Positions 6,833 to 14,441 are shown, counted from the first letter of the stretch. The stretch is DNA of 23,346 bases from Pseudomonadota bacterium (GCA_023430705.1 JAEYZJ010000298.1:1-23346), one strand, 5' to 3'. Translations and numbers: made by a program. Notes: generated by a model from the letters alone, not told the origin.

Positions 6833-6847
6833 GAACGGGCCCTGAAC
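6833..6847. promoter_or_regulatory. GAAC-N7-GAAC repeat (possible LexA-type site, weak)
   Basis: A perfect GAAC-N7-GAAC direct repeat (GTTC-N7-GTTC on the other strand) lies in the gap before the acetyltransferase gene. Alphaproteobacterial LexA binds this arrangement. The 7-base spacer is entirely GC-rich except for one T, unlike the AT-rich spacer of the better site at 16988-17002, and no convincing -35/-10 pair overlaps it. With roughly 65 percent GC assumed, about half a chance match is expected per window of this size, so this one may be coincidence. Confidence 0.2.
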
Positions 6848-6922
6848 AGCTCGCCCCCGAATCTGCCGGGACTGCAAATTCCGTGACTTGCGGCCCGCTT
6901 CGGGCTGGCTAAACGATCCCGG

Positions 6923-6945
6923 CTGCAGGGGGGCCTGCAGGAGGA
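6923..6945 (+). promoter_or_regulatory. Hairpin abutting the acetyltransferase ribosome-binding site
   Basis: CTGCAGG (6923-6929) and CCTGCAG (6934-6940) form a perfect 7-base stem with a GGGG loop. The ribosome-binding sequence GAGGA (6941-6945) begins directly after the stem and is 4 bases from ATG 6950. Such a stem would hold the Shine-Dalgarno sequence close to structure or reduce ribosome access. Structure and position are seen in the sequence; a regulatory effect is inference. Confidence 0.4.
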
Positions 6946-6949
6946 TCCG

Positions 6950-7570
6950 ATGGTTGACACCACCGGCTACGACGCGATGCGCCGAGGCGAGGCGTATCCC
7001 AACCCCGACTGGCACCTCATCGAGTTGCAGGCCGAGGCGCGAAAGAAGCTCGACCGCCTGAACGCAGTTCCCAACTCCGACCTGTTCAACCGCACGGTCA
7101 TGCTGCGGGACCAGCTCGGCAGCTTCGGCGGCGGCATCATAATGTCCCCGGTCACCTGGGAATACGGCAGGCACATCCACATCGGCGAGGGCGTCTTCAT
7201 CAACTTCGAGTGCGTGTTCCTCGACGGCGCCGACGTGCGCATCGGTAGCGGCTCGGTGATCGCGCCGCGCGTCCAGTTCCTCACCGCCGGCCACCCGGTC
7301 GAGCCCGAGGCGCGCACCATTCGCGACGAAGCCGGACGCTTCGTCGGCGGCAACGCCGTCAACGCGCCCATTACCGTGGGCGAAAGCGTGTGGATTGGGG
7401 CCAACGTGCTGATCATGGGCGGCGTCACCATCGGCGCGGGCTCGACCATCGGCGCCGGGAGCGTGGTGACGCGCGACGTGCCGCCCGGCGTGGTCGCCGC
7501 CGGCAACCCCTGCCGCGTGATCCGCACGATCGCGGCCCGGACCGGTGTGGGAGCGACGCAGGCCGCTTAG
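6950..7570 (+). CDS. Maltose/galactoside O-acetyltransferase-like hexapeptide protein
   Basis: A 206-residue left-handed beta-helix acetyltransferase of the maltose/galactoside O-acetyltransferase group (Maa, LacA, NodL relatives), which moves acetyl from acetyl-CoA to a sugar hydroxyl. The N-terminal Mac domain is visible (MRRGEAYPNPDWHLIELQAEARKKL, about 10-34). Hexapeptide repeats follow from about residue 76 (IHIGEG, VRIGSGSVIAP, ITVGESVWIGANVLIMGGVTIGAGSTIGAGSVV). The catalytic histidine is His115 in LTAGHPV, and the end is the usual VVAAGNPCRVIR. ATG 6950 has a strong GAGGA ribosome-binding site right after a hairpin. The substrate cannot be read from sequence. The gene converges on the PfkB-family gene with 7 bases between the stops. 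Confidence 0.92.
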   Translation: MVDTTGYDAMRRGEAYPNPDWHLIELQAEARKKLDRLNAVPNSDLFNRTVMLRDQLGSFGGGIIMSPVTWEYGRHIHIGEGVFINFECVFLDGADVRIGSGSVIAPRVQFLTAGHPVEPEARTIRDEAGRFVGGNAVNAPITVGESVWIGANVLIMGGVTIGAGSTIGAGSVVTRDVPPGVVAAGNPCRVIRTIAARTGVGATQAA

Positions 7571-7577
7571 GCACGCC

Positions 7578-8465
7578 CTACGCCGCGATGAACGCCTCGA
7601 CCTCTGCGCGCGTCGGCGCGCCCAGCCGTCCGCCGAAGCGCGTACACTTGATCGCGGCGGCAGCCGAGGCGAAGGCGATGATCCGCTGCATCGGCCAGCC
7701 CTCGGTGAGCCCGACCGCGAAGCCGGCGTGGAACACGTCGCCGGCCGCCAAGGTATCGATCGCCTCGACCTCGGGGGCGGGGGTGTGGCGGATCCCGCCG
7801 CTCTCGGTCCACCAGCAGCCATGCGCTCCGGCGGTGACGGCAACGAATACGCCGTATTCGTCCGCCAGCCGCCATGCGGCTGCTTCCGGCGCATCCGCTC
7901 CGGTGATCAGCCTCGCCGCGCTTTCCGACGCAACGATGTGGGTTGCTTCGGCGACGAGGTCCCGGAGCACATCCGCGGCCGCCATGTCGGCGTCGAGAAT
8001 TGCCGGGATACCCGCCGCCTTCGCCGCCGCCAGCGCGAGCCTTGCCGCTGCGGGCCAGCGCACGTCGGCCATCACGGCTGCGACGCCCGCAAGGTCCGGC
8101 ACGGCGTCGGGCGGCGAGGTTATCGCGGCGGCGTAGCGCGGCACGATGATCGTCGATCCGGTCTGGTCCATCAGTATGGAGGAAAAGCCGGACCGCGCCC
8201 CGGCGACGCGCCGCACCCTGGACGTATCGACTCCGTCTTCCGAGATCTGCGCGACGAGCCGGTCGCCGATGCCGTCGTCGCCTGCCGACGCCCAGAGCGC
8301 CGCCTCGCCGCCCAGCCGGACGATGGTTGCCGCCTGCGCGGCGGCCATGCCTTCCGCGACCTCGACGGCATCGAGCGGGATGACCTTGCCCGGCTGCTCC
8401 GGCAGGCGCTCGAGCCGGAAGATCGTGTCCATAGTCAGGGCGCCGACGCAGAGGATGGGACCCAA
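7578..8465 (-). CDS. PfkB-family carbohydrate kinase
   Basis: A 295-residue sugar kinase of the PfkB/ribokinase family. The start LCVGALTMDTIFRLERLP (5-22) is the usual first strand with its substrate-binding aspartate. The ATP site is DTLAAGDVFHAGF (237-249) with catalytic base Asp243; it reads AAGD rather than the commoner GAGD. The first signature is unusual: EGMAAAQAATIVRLGG (38-53) where many members have GGN or GGMAAN, so it lies nearest the GGGMAA-type branch that includes sulfofructose kinase-like proteins. The substrate is not assigned. I choose TTG 8465 as start because GGGAG lies 6 bases upstream and it keeps the first strand. Only 2 bases separate it from the tlpA-like stop, so the two are probably coupled. 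Confidence 0.88.
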   Translation of the reverse strand: MGPILCVGALTMDTIFRLERLPEQPGKVIPLDAVEVAEGMAAAQAATIVRLGGEAALWASAGDDGIGDRLVAQISEDGVDTSRVRRVAGARSGFSSILMDQTGSTIIVPRYAAAITSPPDAVPDLAGVAAVMADVRWPAAARLALAAAKAAGIPAILDADMAAADVLRDLVAEATHIVASESAARLITGADAPEAAAWRLADEYGVFVAVTAGAHGCWWTESGGIRHTPAPEVEAIDTLAAGDVFHAGFAVGLTEGWPMQRIIAFASAAAAIKCTRFGGRLGAPTRAEVEAFIAA

Positions 8466-8467
8466 GA

Positions 8468-9127
8468 TCAGCTCCCGATCAGGGTATCTATGACGACCTT
8501 GCCGTCGGGGGAATCCCACTCTGCCGGCCCTTGCAGCACGGCCAGCTCGCAGCCCTTCTCGTCGAGCAGCAGCGTCGCCGGCAGGCCGATGGCGACGGCC
8601 TGCTGCTTCAGCCGCTCGAACGCCGAAAAGCTCGAGTCCGCGTAGAGCGGCAGGTTCTCGAGCTGCTCGTCGGCGAGGAACTTCTCCGCTTTGGCGAGCC
8701 CGCCCTCGCCGATGTCGAGGTTGATCGGCACGACCATGAACTGGTCGGAATTGTACTGGGCCGCGATGCGGTCGAGCGCCGGCATCTCGGCCCGGCACGG
8801 CACGCACCAGCTGGCCCAGAAGTTCACCAGCAGCTTCTTGCCCTCGAAGTCGGCGATGGTCATCGGCTTGCCGGCCTCGTCCTTGAAGGCCATGTCGGCA
8901 TAGCCCCGGCCCTGGCCGGTACCAGTGAGCGCCGCCAGCATGCCGATGGCCGCGTCGTCGAGCTTCTGGCCCTTCACCACCTGCGCCGGACATTGCCTGG
9001 CCTGGGCCGGCATGAAGTTGCCAATCACCAGGGTAAGGACTAGTGCTACGGCCGCACTGGCGAGGGCGATGAGCAGCATCCTCATGGGACGTATCCGCCT
9101 GAGCGGCGCCGGGCTTTGGTCTGTCAT
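8468..9127 (-). CDS. tlpA: TlpA-like membrane-anchored thiol:disulfide oxidoreductase
   Basis: A 219-residue thioredoxin-fold protein anchored by an N-terminal helix (about 16-38) with a basic, proline-containing leader, so the domain should face the periplasm. The active site is WASWCVPC with C108 and C111, followed by the AEMPALDRIAAQY helix. The cis-proline loop is GLPATLLLDEKG. TlpA proteins reduce target thiols; in Bradyrhizobium TlpA helps deliver copper for cytochrome oxidase assembly. The start is ATG 9127. The gene is divergent from argH with only 21 bases between start codons, an arrangement I recall as common in alphaproteobacteria, so each promoter must lie partly inside the other gene. 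The PfkB-family kinase follows directly. Confidence 0.92.
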   Translation of the reverse strand: MTDQSPAPLRRIRPMRMLLIALASAAVALVLTLVIGNFMPAQARQCPAQVVKGQKLDDAAIGMLAALTGTGQGRGYADMAFKDEAGKPMTIADFEGKKLLVNFWASWCVPCRAEMPALDRIAAQYNSDQFMVVPINLDIGEGGLAKAEKFLADEQLENLPLYADSSFSAFERLKQQAVAIGLPATLLLDEKGCELAVLQGPAEWDSPDGKVVIDTLIGS

Positions 9128-9148
9128 TGGAATACCGTTGGAGTTGAG

Positions 9149-10591
9149 ATGAGCAATCGCATGTGGGGCGGCCGTTTTGCGACCGGACCTGACGCCATCA
9201 TGGAAGAAATCAACGCCTCCATCGGCTTCGACCAGCGCCTCTACAAACAGGACATCGCTGGTTCTATCGCACATGCCACGATGCTGGCGGAAGTGGGCAT
9301 CCTGACCCATGCCGACCGGGACACCATCATCACCGGGCTAAAGGCCGTGCTCGAGGAAATCGAGACAAACAAGTTCACATTCTCGCGTTCGCTCGAAGAC
9401 ATACACATGAACGTCGAGAGTCGGCTGAAGGAAGTGATCGGCGACGCCGCCGGCCGCCTGCACACGGCGCGCTCCCGCAACGACCAGGTGGCGACCGATT
9501 TCCGGCTCTATGTGCGCGACGCCATCGACACGCTGCTGGCGCAGATCAGGACGCTCCAGCTGGCCCTGGTGCGGCGCGCCGAAGAGGAAGTGGCGACCAT
9601 CATGCCGGGCTTCACGCACCTGCAGAACGCGCAACCCGTCACCTTCGGCCATCACCTGCTCGCCTATGTCGAGATGCTGGGCCGCGACCACGGCCGCTTC
9701 GAGGACGCCCGGAAGCGCCTGAACGAGAGCCCGCTCGGCTCGGCCGCGCTGGCCGGCACCCCCTACCCGATCGACCGCGAGATGACTGCCAGGGCGCTCG
9801 GCTTCGACCGCCCGACCGCCAACTCGCTCGATGCGGTCTCCGACCGCGACTTCATCCTCGAGACGCTGGCGGCGGCGAGCCTGTGCGCCATGCACCTGTC
9901 GCGCTTCGCCGAGGAACTGGTGATCTGGAGCTCGGCCCAGTTCGGCTTCGTCAAGCTTTCCGACAAATTCACCACCGGCTCGTCGATCATGCCACAGAAG
10001 CGCAACCCGGACGCTGCCGAGTTGATCCGCGCCAAGGTCGGCCGCATCATGGGCGCGCTGACCAGCCTGATGATGGTGATGAAGGGCCTGCCGCTCGCCT
10101 ATTCCAAGGACATGCAGGAAGACAAGGAGGTGGCGTTCGATGCCCTGGACTCCCTGTCGCTGTCGCTGGCTGCCATGACCGGAATGGTCGAGGACCTGAA
10201 GGCCAACCGCGAGCGCATGCGCGCTTCGGCCAATGCCGGCTTCTCGACCGCCACCGACGTCGCCGACTGGCTGGTCAGGCAGGCCAACATCCCGTTCCGC
10301 GAAGCGCACCACATCACCGGCCAGATCGTGGCGCTCGCCGAACAGAAGGGCATGAGCCTCGACGGGCTGACCATCGAGGACTTCAAGTTCATCGACCCTC
10401 GCATCGACAGCCGCATCCACAAGGTGCTGAGCGTCGAGAGCTCTGTCGCGGCGCGCAGGAGCTACGGCGGCACCGCGCCCGAGAATGTTGCGGCGCAGGC
10501 GGCACGCTGGAAGGAAGCCCTCACCGGTGTGAAATCGGAACCGGTGAGCGTGAAGAAATCGGGGGGTCACGGCGACGGCGGAGTGGAGTAA
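9149..10591 (+). CDS. argH: Argininosuccinate lyase
   Basis: A 480-residue member of the fumarase/aspartase superfamily that splits argininosuccinate into arginine and fumarate, the last step of arginine synthesis. The N-terminus MSNRMWGGRF is typical. Other landmarks are HMNVESRL, HTARSRNDQVATDFRLY, MPGFTHLQNAQPVTFGHH and the superfamily signature GSSIMPQKRNPD. The start is ATG 9149 with GGAG at 9140-9143. The C-terminus runs about 20 residues past the conserved end into a Ser, Lys and Gly-rich tail, slightly longer than usual. A GC-rich hairpin follows the stop. The gene is divergent from the tlpA-like gene and upstream of a ChaC-like gene and lysA. Confidence 0.97.
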   Translation: MSNRMWGGRFATGPDAIMEEINASIGFDQRLYKQDIAGSIAHATMLAEVGILTHADRDTIITGLKAVLEEIETNKFTFSRSLEDIHMNVESRLKEVIGDAAGRLHTARSRNDQVATDFRLYVRDAIDTLLAQIRTLQLALVRRAEEEVATIMPGFTHLQNAQPVTFGHHLLAYVEMLGRDHGRFEDARKRLNESPLGSAALAGTPYPIDREMTARALGFDRPTANSLDAVSDRDFILETLAAASLCAMHLSRFAEELVIWSSAQFGFVKLSDKFTTGSSIMPQKRNPDAAELIRAKVGRIMGALTSLMMVMKGLPLAYSKDMQEDKEVAFDALDSLSLSLAAMTGMVEDLKANRERMRASANAGFSTATDVADWLVRQANIPFREAHHITGQIVALAEQKGMSLDGLTIEDFKFIDPRIDSRIHKVLSVESSVAARRSYGGTAPENVAAQAARWKEALTGVKSEPVSVKKSGGHGDGGVE

Positions 10592-10612
10592 ATTCCAGCC
10601 GTGCCGCATCCA

Positions 10613-10637
10613 GACCCTCTCCCTGCGGGAGCGGGTC
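10613..10637. repeat. Palindromic REP-like hairpin downstream of argH
   Basis: GACCCTCTCCC (10613-10623) and GGGAGCGGGTC (10627-10637) form an 11-base stem with one mismatch and a TGC loop. It lies between argH and the ChaC-like gene. The sequence resembles the ACCCTCTCCC...GGGAGAGGGT palindromes that I recall as scattered through intergenic regions of Hyphomicrobiales genomes. There is only one copy here. It has no T run and could stabilise the argH transcript or act as a mild terminator. The ChaC-like ribosome-binding site begins 10 bases later. Confidence 0.5.
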
Positions 10638-10656
10638 TTGCCGTACGGAGAGTCCA

Positions 10657-11358
10657 GTGCCTCGCAAACCCCGCCCGCTGCATCTCACCGCCGAACATGT
10701 CGCTCGTATCCCGGTGATCGAGGATCCGGGCCAGCCGACCTACCCCGGTATCCGCCCGGCGACCGATGCCGACTACGAGGCCGAAGTCGCGCGCATCATT
10801 GATACCGCGCCCGAAGGGGATTTCTGGATCTTCGCCTTGAGTTCCCTGATCTGGAACCCGGCCACCGAGTTCGACCAGCAGCGCATCGCCGTCGCCAGCG
10901 GCTGGCACCGCAGCTTCTGCCTGTTCGACCAGCGCTGGCGAGGCAATCCCAGCCAGCCCGGCCTGATGATGTGTCTTGATCGAGGCGGCAGCTGCCGCAG
11001 CGTCGCCTACCGCATCCCCGCCGGCACCATCAAAGCCAACATGGACAAGCTGGTGCGCCGCGAGATGAGCATGGTGCCCAACGCCTTTCCCGGCCGCTGG
11101 ATCAGGGTGACGACCGCCGAAGGGCCGCTGACCGCCCTGGCGTTTGCCATCGACCGCAAGAGCACCCGCTATGTCGGGGGCCTCACCCTGTCAGAGCGCG
11201 CCGACCGGCTGGCGCAGGCGCACGGCTGGAAGGGCTCGATGGCCGAGTACGTGCTCTCCACGGTGCAAAAGCTCGAGGAGTATGGCATCCATGACCGCAA
11301 CCTGTGGCAGATTCAGCGCCTCGTCGCCGAGCGCATCGAGCACCACTGGCCGCGGTGA
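10657..11358 (+). CDS. ChaC-like gamma-glutamylcyclotransferase, variant
   Basis: A 233-residue protein of the ChaC group, whose members split glutathione into 5-oxoproline and cysteinylglycine. The order of conserved blocks is intact: WIFALSSLIWNP (57-68), GWHRSFCLFDQRWRGNPSQPGLMMCL (82-107), GGSCRSVAYRI, RREM with the likely catalytic Glu136, YVGGL, and a C-terminal LEEYGIHDRNLW. The substrate-binding loop is unusual: where the family has YGSL, this protein has LSSL (61-64). It also has about 50 extra N-terminal residues compared with the second ChaC in this window. GTG 10657 is chosen because GGAG lies 6 bases upstream. It sits between argH and lysA, where I recall a small lipoprotein gene being usual in related genomes. 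Confidence 0.86.
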   Translation: MPRKPRPLHLTAEHVARIPVIEDPGQPTYPGIRPATDADYEAEVARIIDTAPEGDFWIFALSSLIWNPATEFDQQRIAVASGWHRSFCLFDQRWRGNPSQPGLMMCLDRGGSCRSVAYRIPAGTIKANMDKLVRREMSMVPNAFPGRWIRVTTAEGPLTALAFAIDRKSTRYVGGLTLSERADRLAQAHGWKGSMAEYVLSTVQKLEEYGIHDRNLWQIQRLVAERIEHHWPR

Positions 11359-11495
11359 GGAGGGCGGTCTCCCTTAGAGACAACGCGGCGGCGCGGCATC
11401 GGCGCCGTTGATCGCCCCCATCAACAACTCCAGCTTCCCCTTTCCTCGCCTTTCGCCTAGAGCTTCCGCCCTGAATTAGGGGCGAGACGACCTTG

Positions 11496-12752
11496 GTGCA
11501 TCACTTCCAGTATCGCGACGACCGGCTCTTTGCCGAAGAGGTCGACCTGACTGCTCTGGCGGGAACGGTCGGCACGCCCTTTTATGTCTACTCGGCAGCG
11601 ACGCTGCGCCGGCACATCCGGGTGATGCGGGAGGCTTTCGGCGGCCTCGACACGCTCGTTGCCTATGCCATGAAGGCCAACTCCAACCAGGCCGTGCTCA
11701 GGCTTCTGGCCCGCGAGGGCGCCGGGGCGGACGTGGTCTCGGGGGGCGAACTCGAGCGCGCCATCGCTGCCGGCATCCCGCCGGAAAAGATCGTCTTCTC
11801 CGGCGTGGGCAAGACCTTCGCCGAAATGCGCCGGGCGCTCGAGCTCGGCATCAAGTGCTTCAATCTCGAGAGCGAACCCGAGCTCGAACGCCTCAGCGAC
11901 GTGGCCGTATCGATGGGCGCCACGGCCCCGGTCTCGGTCCGCATCAATCCTGACGTCGACGCCGGCACCCATGCCAAGATCTCGACCGGCAAGGCCGAGA
12001 ACAAGTTCGGCATCCCGTTCGCCCGGGCCCATGAGGTCTATGCCCGCATTGCCGCGCTACCCGGGGTTCGGGCAATCGGCGTGGACATGCACATCGGCAG
12101 CCAGATCACCTCGATGCTGCCCTTCGACAATGCCTTCTGGCTCCTCGCGCAGCTGGTCAACGACCTCAAGGCCGACGGTCACGACATCCGCCATGTCGAT
12201 GTCGGCGGTGGCCTCGGCATCCCCTACCACCACGACCAGGATGCGCCGCCCGATCCGCTCGCCTACGCCGAAGTGGTCAAGCGCCACGTCGGCAAGCTCG
12301 GCGTTGCGCTGGTGCTCGAGCCCGGACGGCTGATCGTGGGCAATGCCGGCATCCTCGTGACCCGCGTCGAGTACGTGAAGGAAGGGAGCAAGACCTTCGT
12401 CATCGTCGACGCGGCCATGAACGACCTGATCCGGCCCACGCTCTACGAGGCACACCACGACATCCAGCCGGTGGTCCGCTCGAACCTGCCCTCGATCACT
12501 GCCGATATCGTCGGCCCGGTCTGCGAGACCGGCGACTTCCTCGCGCAGGACCGCAGGATCGAGGGCGTCAAGGAAGGCGACCTGCTGGCCGTGATGTCCG
12601 GCGGCGCCTATGGCGCGGTGATGTCGTCCACCTATAACTCCCGCCCGCTGGTTCCCGAAGTGCTCGTCGACGGCGACAGGTGGCATGTCATCCGCCCACG
12701 TCGCTCGATCGATGAACTGATCGCGCTGGACAGCGTGCCTGACTGGCTGTAG
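11496..12752 (+). CDS. lysA: Diaminopimelate decarboxylase
   Basis: A 418-residue PLP enzyme that decarboxylates meso-diaminopimelate to lysine, the last step of lysine synthesis. It is an alanine racemase-like barrel of fold type III. The PLP lysine is Lys60 in VAYAMKANSN. Other landmarks are HIGSQI, HVDVGGGLGIPY, EPGRLIVGNAG, VDAAMNDLIRPTLYEA, the catalytic cysteine in GPVCETGDFLA, and SGGAYGAVMSSTYNSRP near the end. The start is GTG 11496, giving MHHFQYRDDRLFAEE; an adjacent TTG at 11493 is also possible. A GGGGCGAG stretch about 8 to 15 bases upstream can serve as a ribosome-binding site. The 137 bases before it hold a 6-base hairpin (GTTGAT/ATCAAC, 11407-11425) but no gene. Confidence 0.96.
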   Translation: MHHFQYRDDRLFAEEVDLTALAGTVGTPFYVYSAATLRRHIRVMREAFGGLDTLVAYAMKANSNQAVLRLLAREGAGADVVSGGELERAIAAGIPPEKIVFSGVGKTFAEMRRALELGIKCFNLESEPELERLSDVAVSMGATAPVSVRINPDVDAGTHAKISTGKAENKFGIPFARAHEVYARIAALPGVRAIGVDMHIGSQITSMLPFDNAFWLLAQLVNDLKADGHDIRHVDVGGGLGIPYHHDQDAPPDPLAYAEVVKRHVGKLGVALVLEPGRLIVGNAGILVTRVEYVKEGSKTFVIVDAAMNDLIRPTLYEAHHDIQPVVRSNLPSITADIVGPVCETGDFLAQDRRIEGVKEGDLLAVMSGGAYGAVMSSTYNSRPLVPEVLVDGDRWHVIRPRRSIDELIALDSVPDWL

Positions 12753-12879
12753 CTGCGCGATCCTCGCGAAGGCCGTCGCCTTCTCCTGACACACCCCGTC
12801 AGCGTCGCGGCGCGGGCGCAGGGACCCTATACGGGGCCATGGTCGACGCCCGGTCGCTCCGGGACGCCAGGCGCGACGG

Positions 12880-13290
12880 TCAGCCGGCCTGTGCCTGCCG
12901 GGCCAGCGACACGATTTCGGCCGGGCGGCCGTTGAGCGCGTCGTCCACCTTCTCGAGAACCTCTTGCAGCGTGAACGGCTTGGGGATCACGTCGTAGATC
13001 AGTTGATCAAGCCCGTGCGCCCGCTCGCGCTGGTCGGCAAACCCGGTCATCAGCATGATGGTCATGTCGGGGAAGCTCGCCGCGGCGTTGAGCGCCAGCG
13101 CGATCCCGTCCATCACCGGCATCTTGATGTCGCTGAGCAAGAGGTCGAACTGTCCCTGCTCTTCGACGAGCACCTCCTGCGCGAGGCCGCCGTCCTCTGC
13201 TTCGACCACGTCATGGCCGACATGCTGGAGGGCGCGGGAAACGAAGGCGCGCACGCCATCATCGTCTTCGGCAAGCAGAATTCTGGCCAT
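12880..13290 (-). CDS. CheY-like single-domain response regulator
   Basis: A 136-residue receiver domain with no output domain. The acidic pocket is EDDD (8-11). The phosphoacceptor is Asp54 in LLSDIKMPVMDG, the switch threonine is Thr82 in MTGFAD, and the conserved lysine is Lys104 in VIPKPF. The overall pattern resembles CpdR-type regulators, which steer ClpXP proteolysis in the Caulobacter cell cycle, but the resemblance is general and I do not assign that name. The start is ATG 13290, overlapping the stop of the zinc-ribbon gene in TGATG, so the two are translationally coupled. No histidine kinase is encoded nearby. Confidence 0.92.
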   Translation of the reverse strand: MARILLAEDDDGVRAFVSRALQHVGHDVVEAEDGGLAQEVLVEEQGQFDLLLSDIKMPVMDGIALALNAAASFPDMTIMLMTGFADQRERAHGLDQLIYDVIPKPFTLQEVLEKVDDALNGRPAEIVSLARQAQAG

Positions 13291-14276
13291 CAATGCGTCT
13301 CGTTGGTGGTCGTGTCTCGGGAAATGGGAACGTCAGTGACTGCGTCCTGCGGGGGCTGCGTCGCGAGAGTTGTCGCGGCAGTCTCGTTGCGGGGGCGCGA
13401 GTCGGCAAAGCCTAGTTTGATCTGCGTCGCGGCGGCCGGCGGAGATGCCAGTTCGGCCGTGAAGTCGAGCGCCTCGCCCGGGGCGACATCGCCGGCGGCG
13501 GGGGTCACGCTCCACTGGTAGACCGGCTTGTCCTGCGCATCGAGGAGCGTCACAACGACCGGCGGCACCACCACGCTGCGGGGCTCGACGGCGCGGATCT
13601 TCGCGACGACGCTCAGCACCGCATCGGCACCGCGGCGGGTCATCAGCGTGTTCACGTCGGAAAACTCGAGCCCGACCACATTCACCTTGAGCCCGAGCGC
13701 CGAATAGAGGCCTGCCATGTCGGGGACGACCCGTACGATTTCGGTGCGGAACCAGTAGCCGCCGGCAAGCACGGCGACGAGCAGCAGCACCGAGGCGAGC
13801 CGGATGCCGCGCAGCAGCCGCGCCGCGGGGAGCGCTTCGCCGAACTTGCGCTGGCGTGCTTCCAGCTTGCCGTGCGCGGCCTTCTCGGCTGCGGTGGGGA
13901 CATGCTCGGGTAAAGCGGGCTTGGGGGGCTCCGCCGGCCTCGGCGTGATCGCTGCCTTGATCTCGGCGATCGTCTTGACCACTTCGGGCGGCGGCGGGGC
14001 GTGGACAGGAAGGGTCCGCCGGATCGAGTCCGCGAGGGCGTTCCCGCCGGCCTTGTGTTCAAGCGCGTCGAACTCGCGGTCCAGCGCTTCTTCCTCCCGC
14101 GGCGAGAACAGCCGGTCATCGTCGGGCGGCAGCGGCGCCTCGGCCAGCCAGGCCTTGCCGCAATGCGCACAGCTCACCTGCCGGCCGCGCGGACCGAGCG
14201 TGTCGGGCGGCACCTGGTAGCGCGTGCCGCAGTGCGGGCAGGCGATGACGACAGTTGCGGGCTGAAGGAGCTGCAT
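13290..14276 (-). CDS. MJ0042-type zinc-ribbon, DUF3426-like membrane protein
   Basis: A 328-residue protein with an N-terminal zinc ribbon: C13 and C16 in CPHC, then C36 and C39 in CAHC, in the MJ0042 arrangement (CPHCGTRYQVPPDTLGPRGRQVSCAHCGKAW). A long charged and proline-rich linker (about 45-150) follows. A single transmembrane helix lies near 158-175, then an outer domain of beta-sandwich type (DUF3426-like), with VVVPPVVVTLLDAQDKPVYQWSV. The zinc ribbon should be cytoplasmic and the C-terminal domain periplasmic. Its function is unknown. It is coupled to the response regulator and divergent from ftsE, a neighbourhood I recall as recurring in Hyphomicrobiales. The start is ATG 14276. 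Confidence 0.88.
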   Translation of the reverse strand: MQLLQPATVVIACPHCGTRYQVPPDTLGPRGRQVSCAHCGKAWLAEAPLPPDDDRLFSPREEEALDREFDALEHKAGGNALADSIRRTLPVHAPPPPEVVKTIAEIKAAITPRPAEPPKPALPEHVPTAAEKAAHGKLEARQRKFGEALPAARLLRGIRLASVLLLVAVLAGGYWFRTEIVRVVPDMAGLYSALGLKVNVVGLEFSDVNTLMTRRGADAVLSVVAKIRAVEPRSVVVPPVVVTLLDAQDKPVYQWSVTPAAGDVAPGEALDFTAELASPPAAATQIKLGFADSRPRNETAATTLATQPPQDAVTDVPISRDTTTNETH

Positions 14277-14403
14277 GGTGGTTCGAACCTAGTCAGCCAG
14301 GGTTAAGTTTCCTCAAACCCGAACCCGGACAAAACCGCGCGCGCTGACCAAGATTTGGGCTGAATTGTCGGTGAGAACGCCGAACGGCGCGCGGCGCCGC
14401 TGT

Positions 14404-14409
14404 TATGAT
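14404..14409 (+). promoter_or_regulatory. Possible -10 box upstream of ftsE
   Basis: TATGAT at 14404-14409 matches five of six bases of the sigma-70 -10 consensus and lies 33 bases before the ftsE start, inside an otherwise GC-rich stretch. No good -35 hexamer is present at the usual 16 to 18 bases upstream. The 165-base gap between the zinc-ribbon gene and ftsE must hold promoters for both directions; a palindrome GGTTCGAACC lies at 14280-14289 near the zinc-ribbon start. Confidence 0.3.
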
Positions 14410-14441
14410 GCCATTCAACTGATTCGGAGCGGATAGGCCCG

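Noticed and set aside
11407..11425. GTTGAT/ATCAAC hairpin as terminator before lysA
   Set aside because: The stem is only 6 bases with a 7-base loop and there is no T run.
12756..12768. CGCGA/TCGCG hairpin after lysA as terminator
   Set aside because: The stem is 5 bases with a 3-base loop and no T run, so chance is a good explanation in GC-rich DNA.
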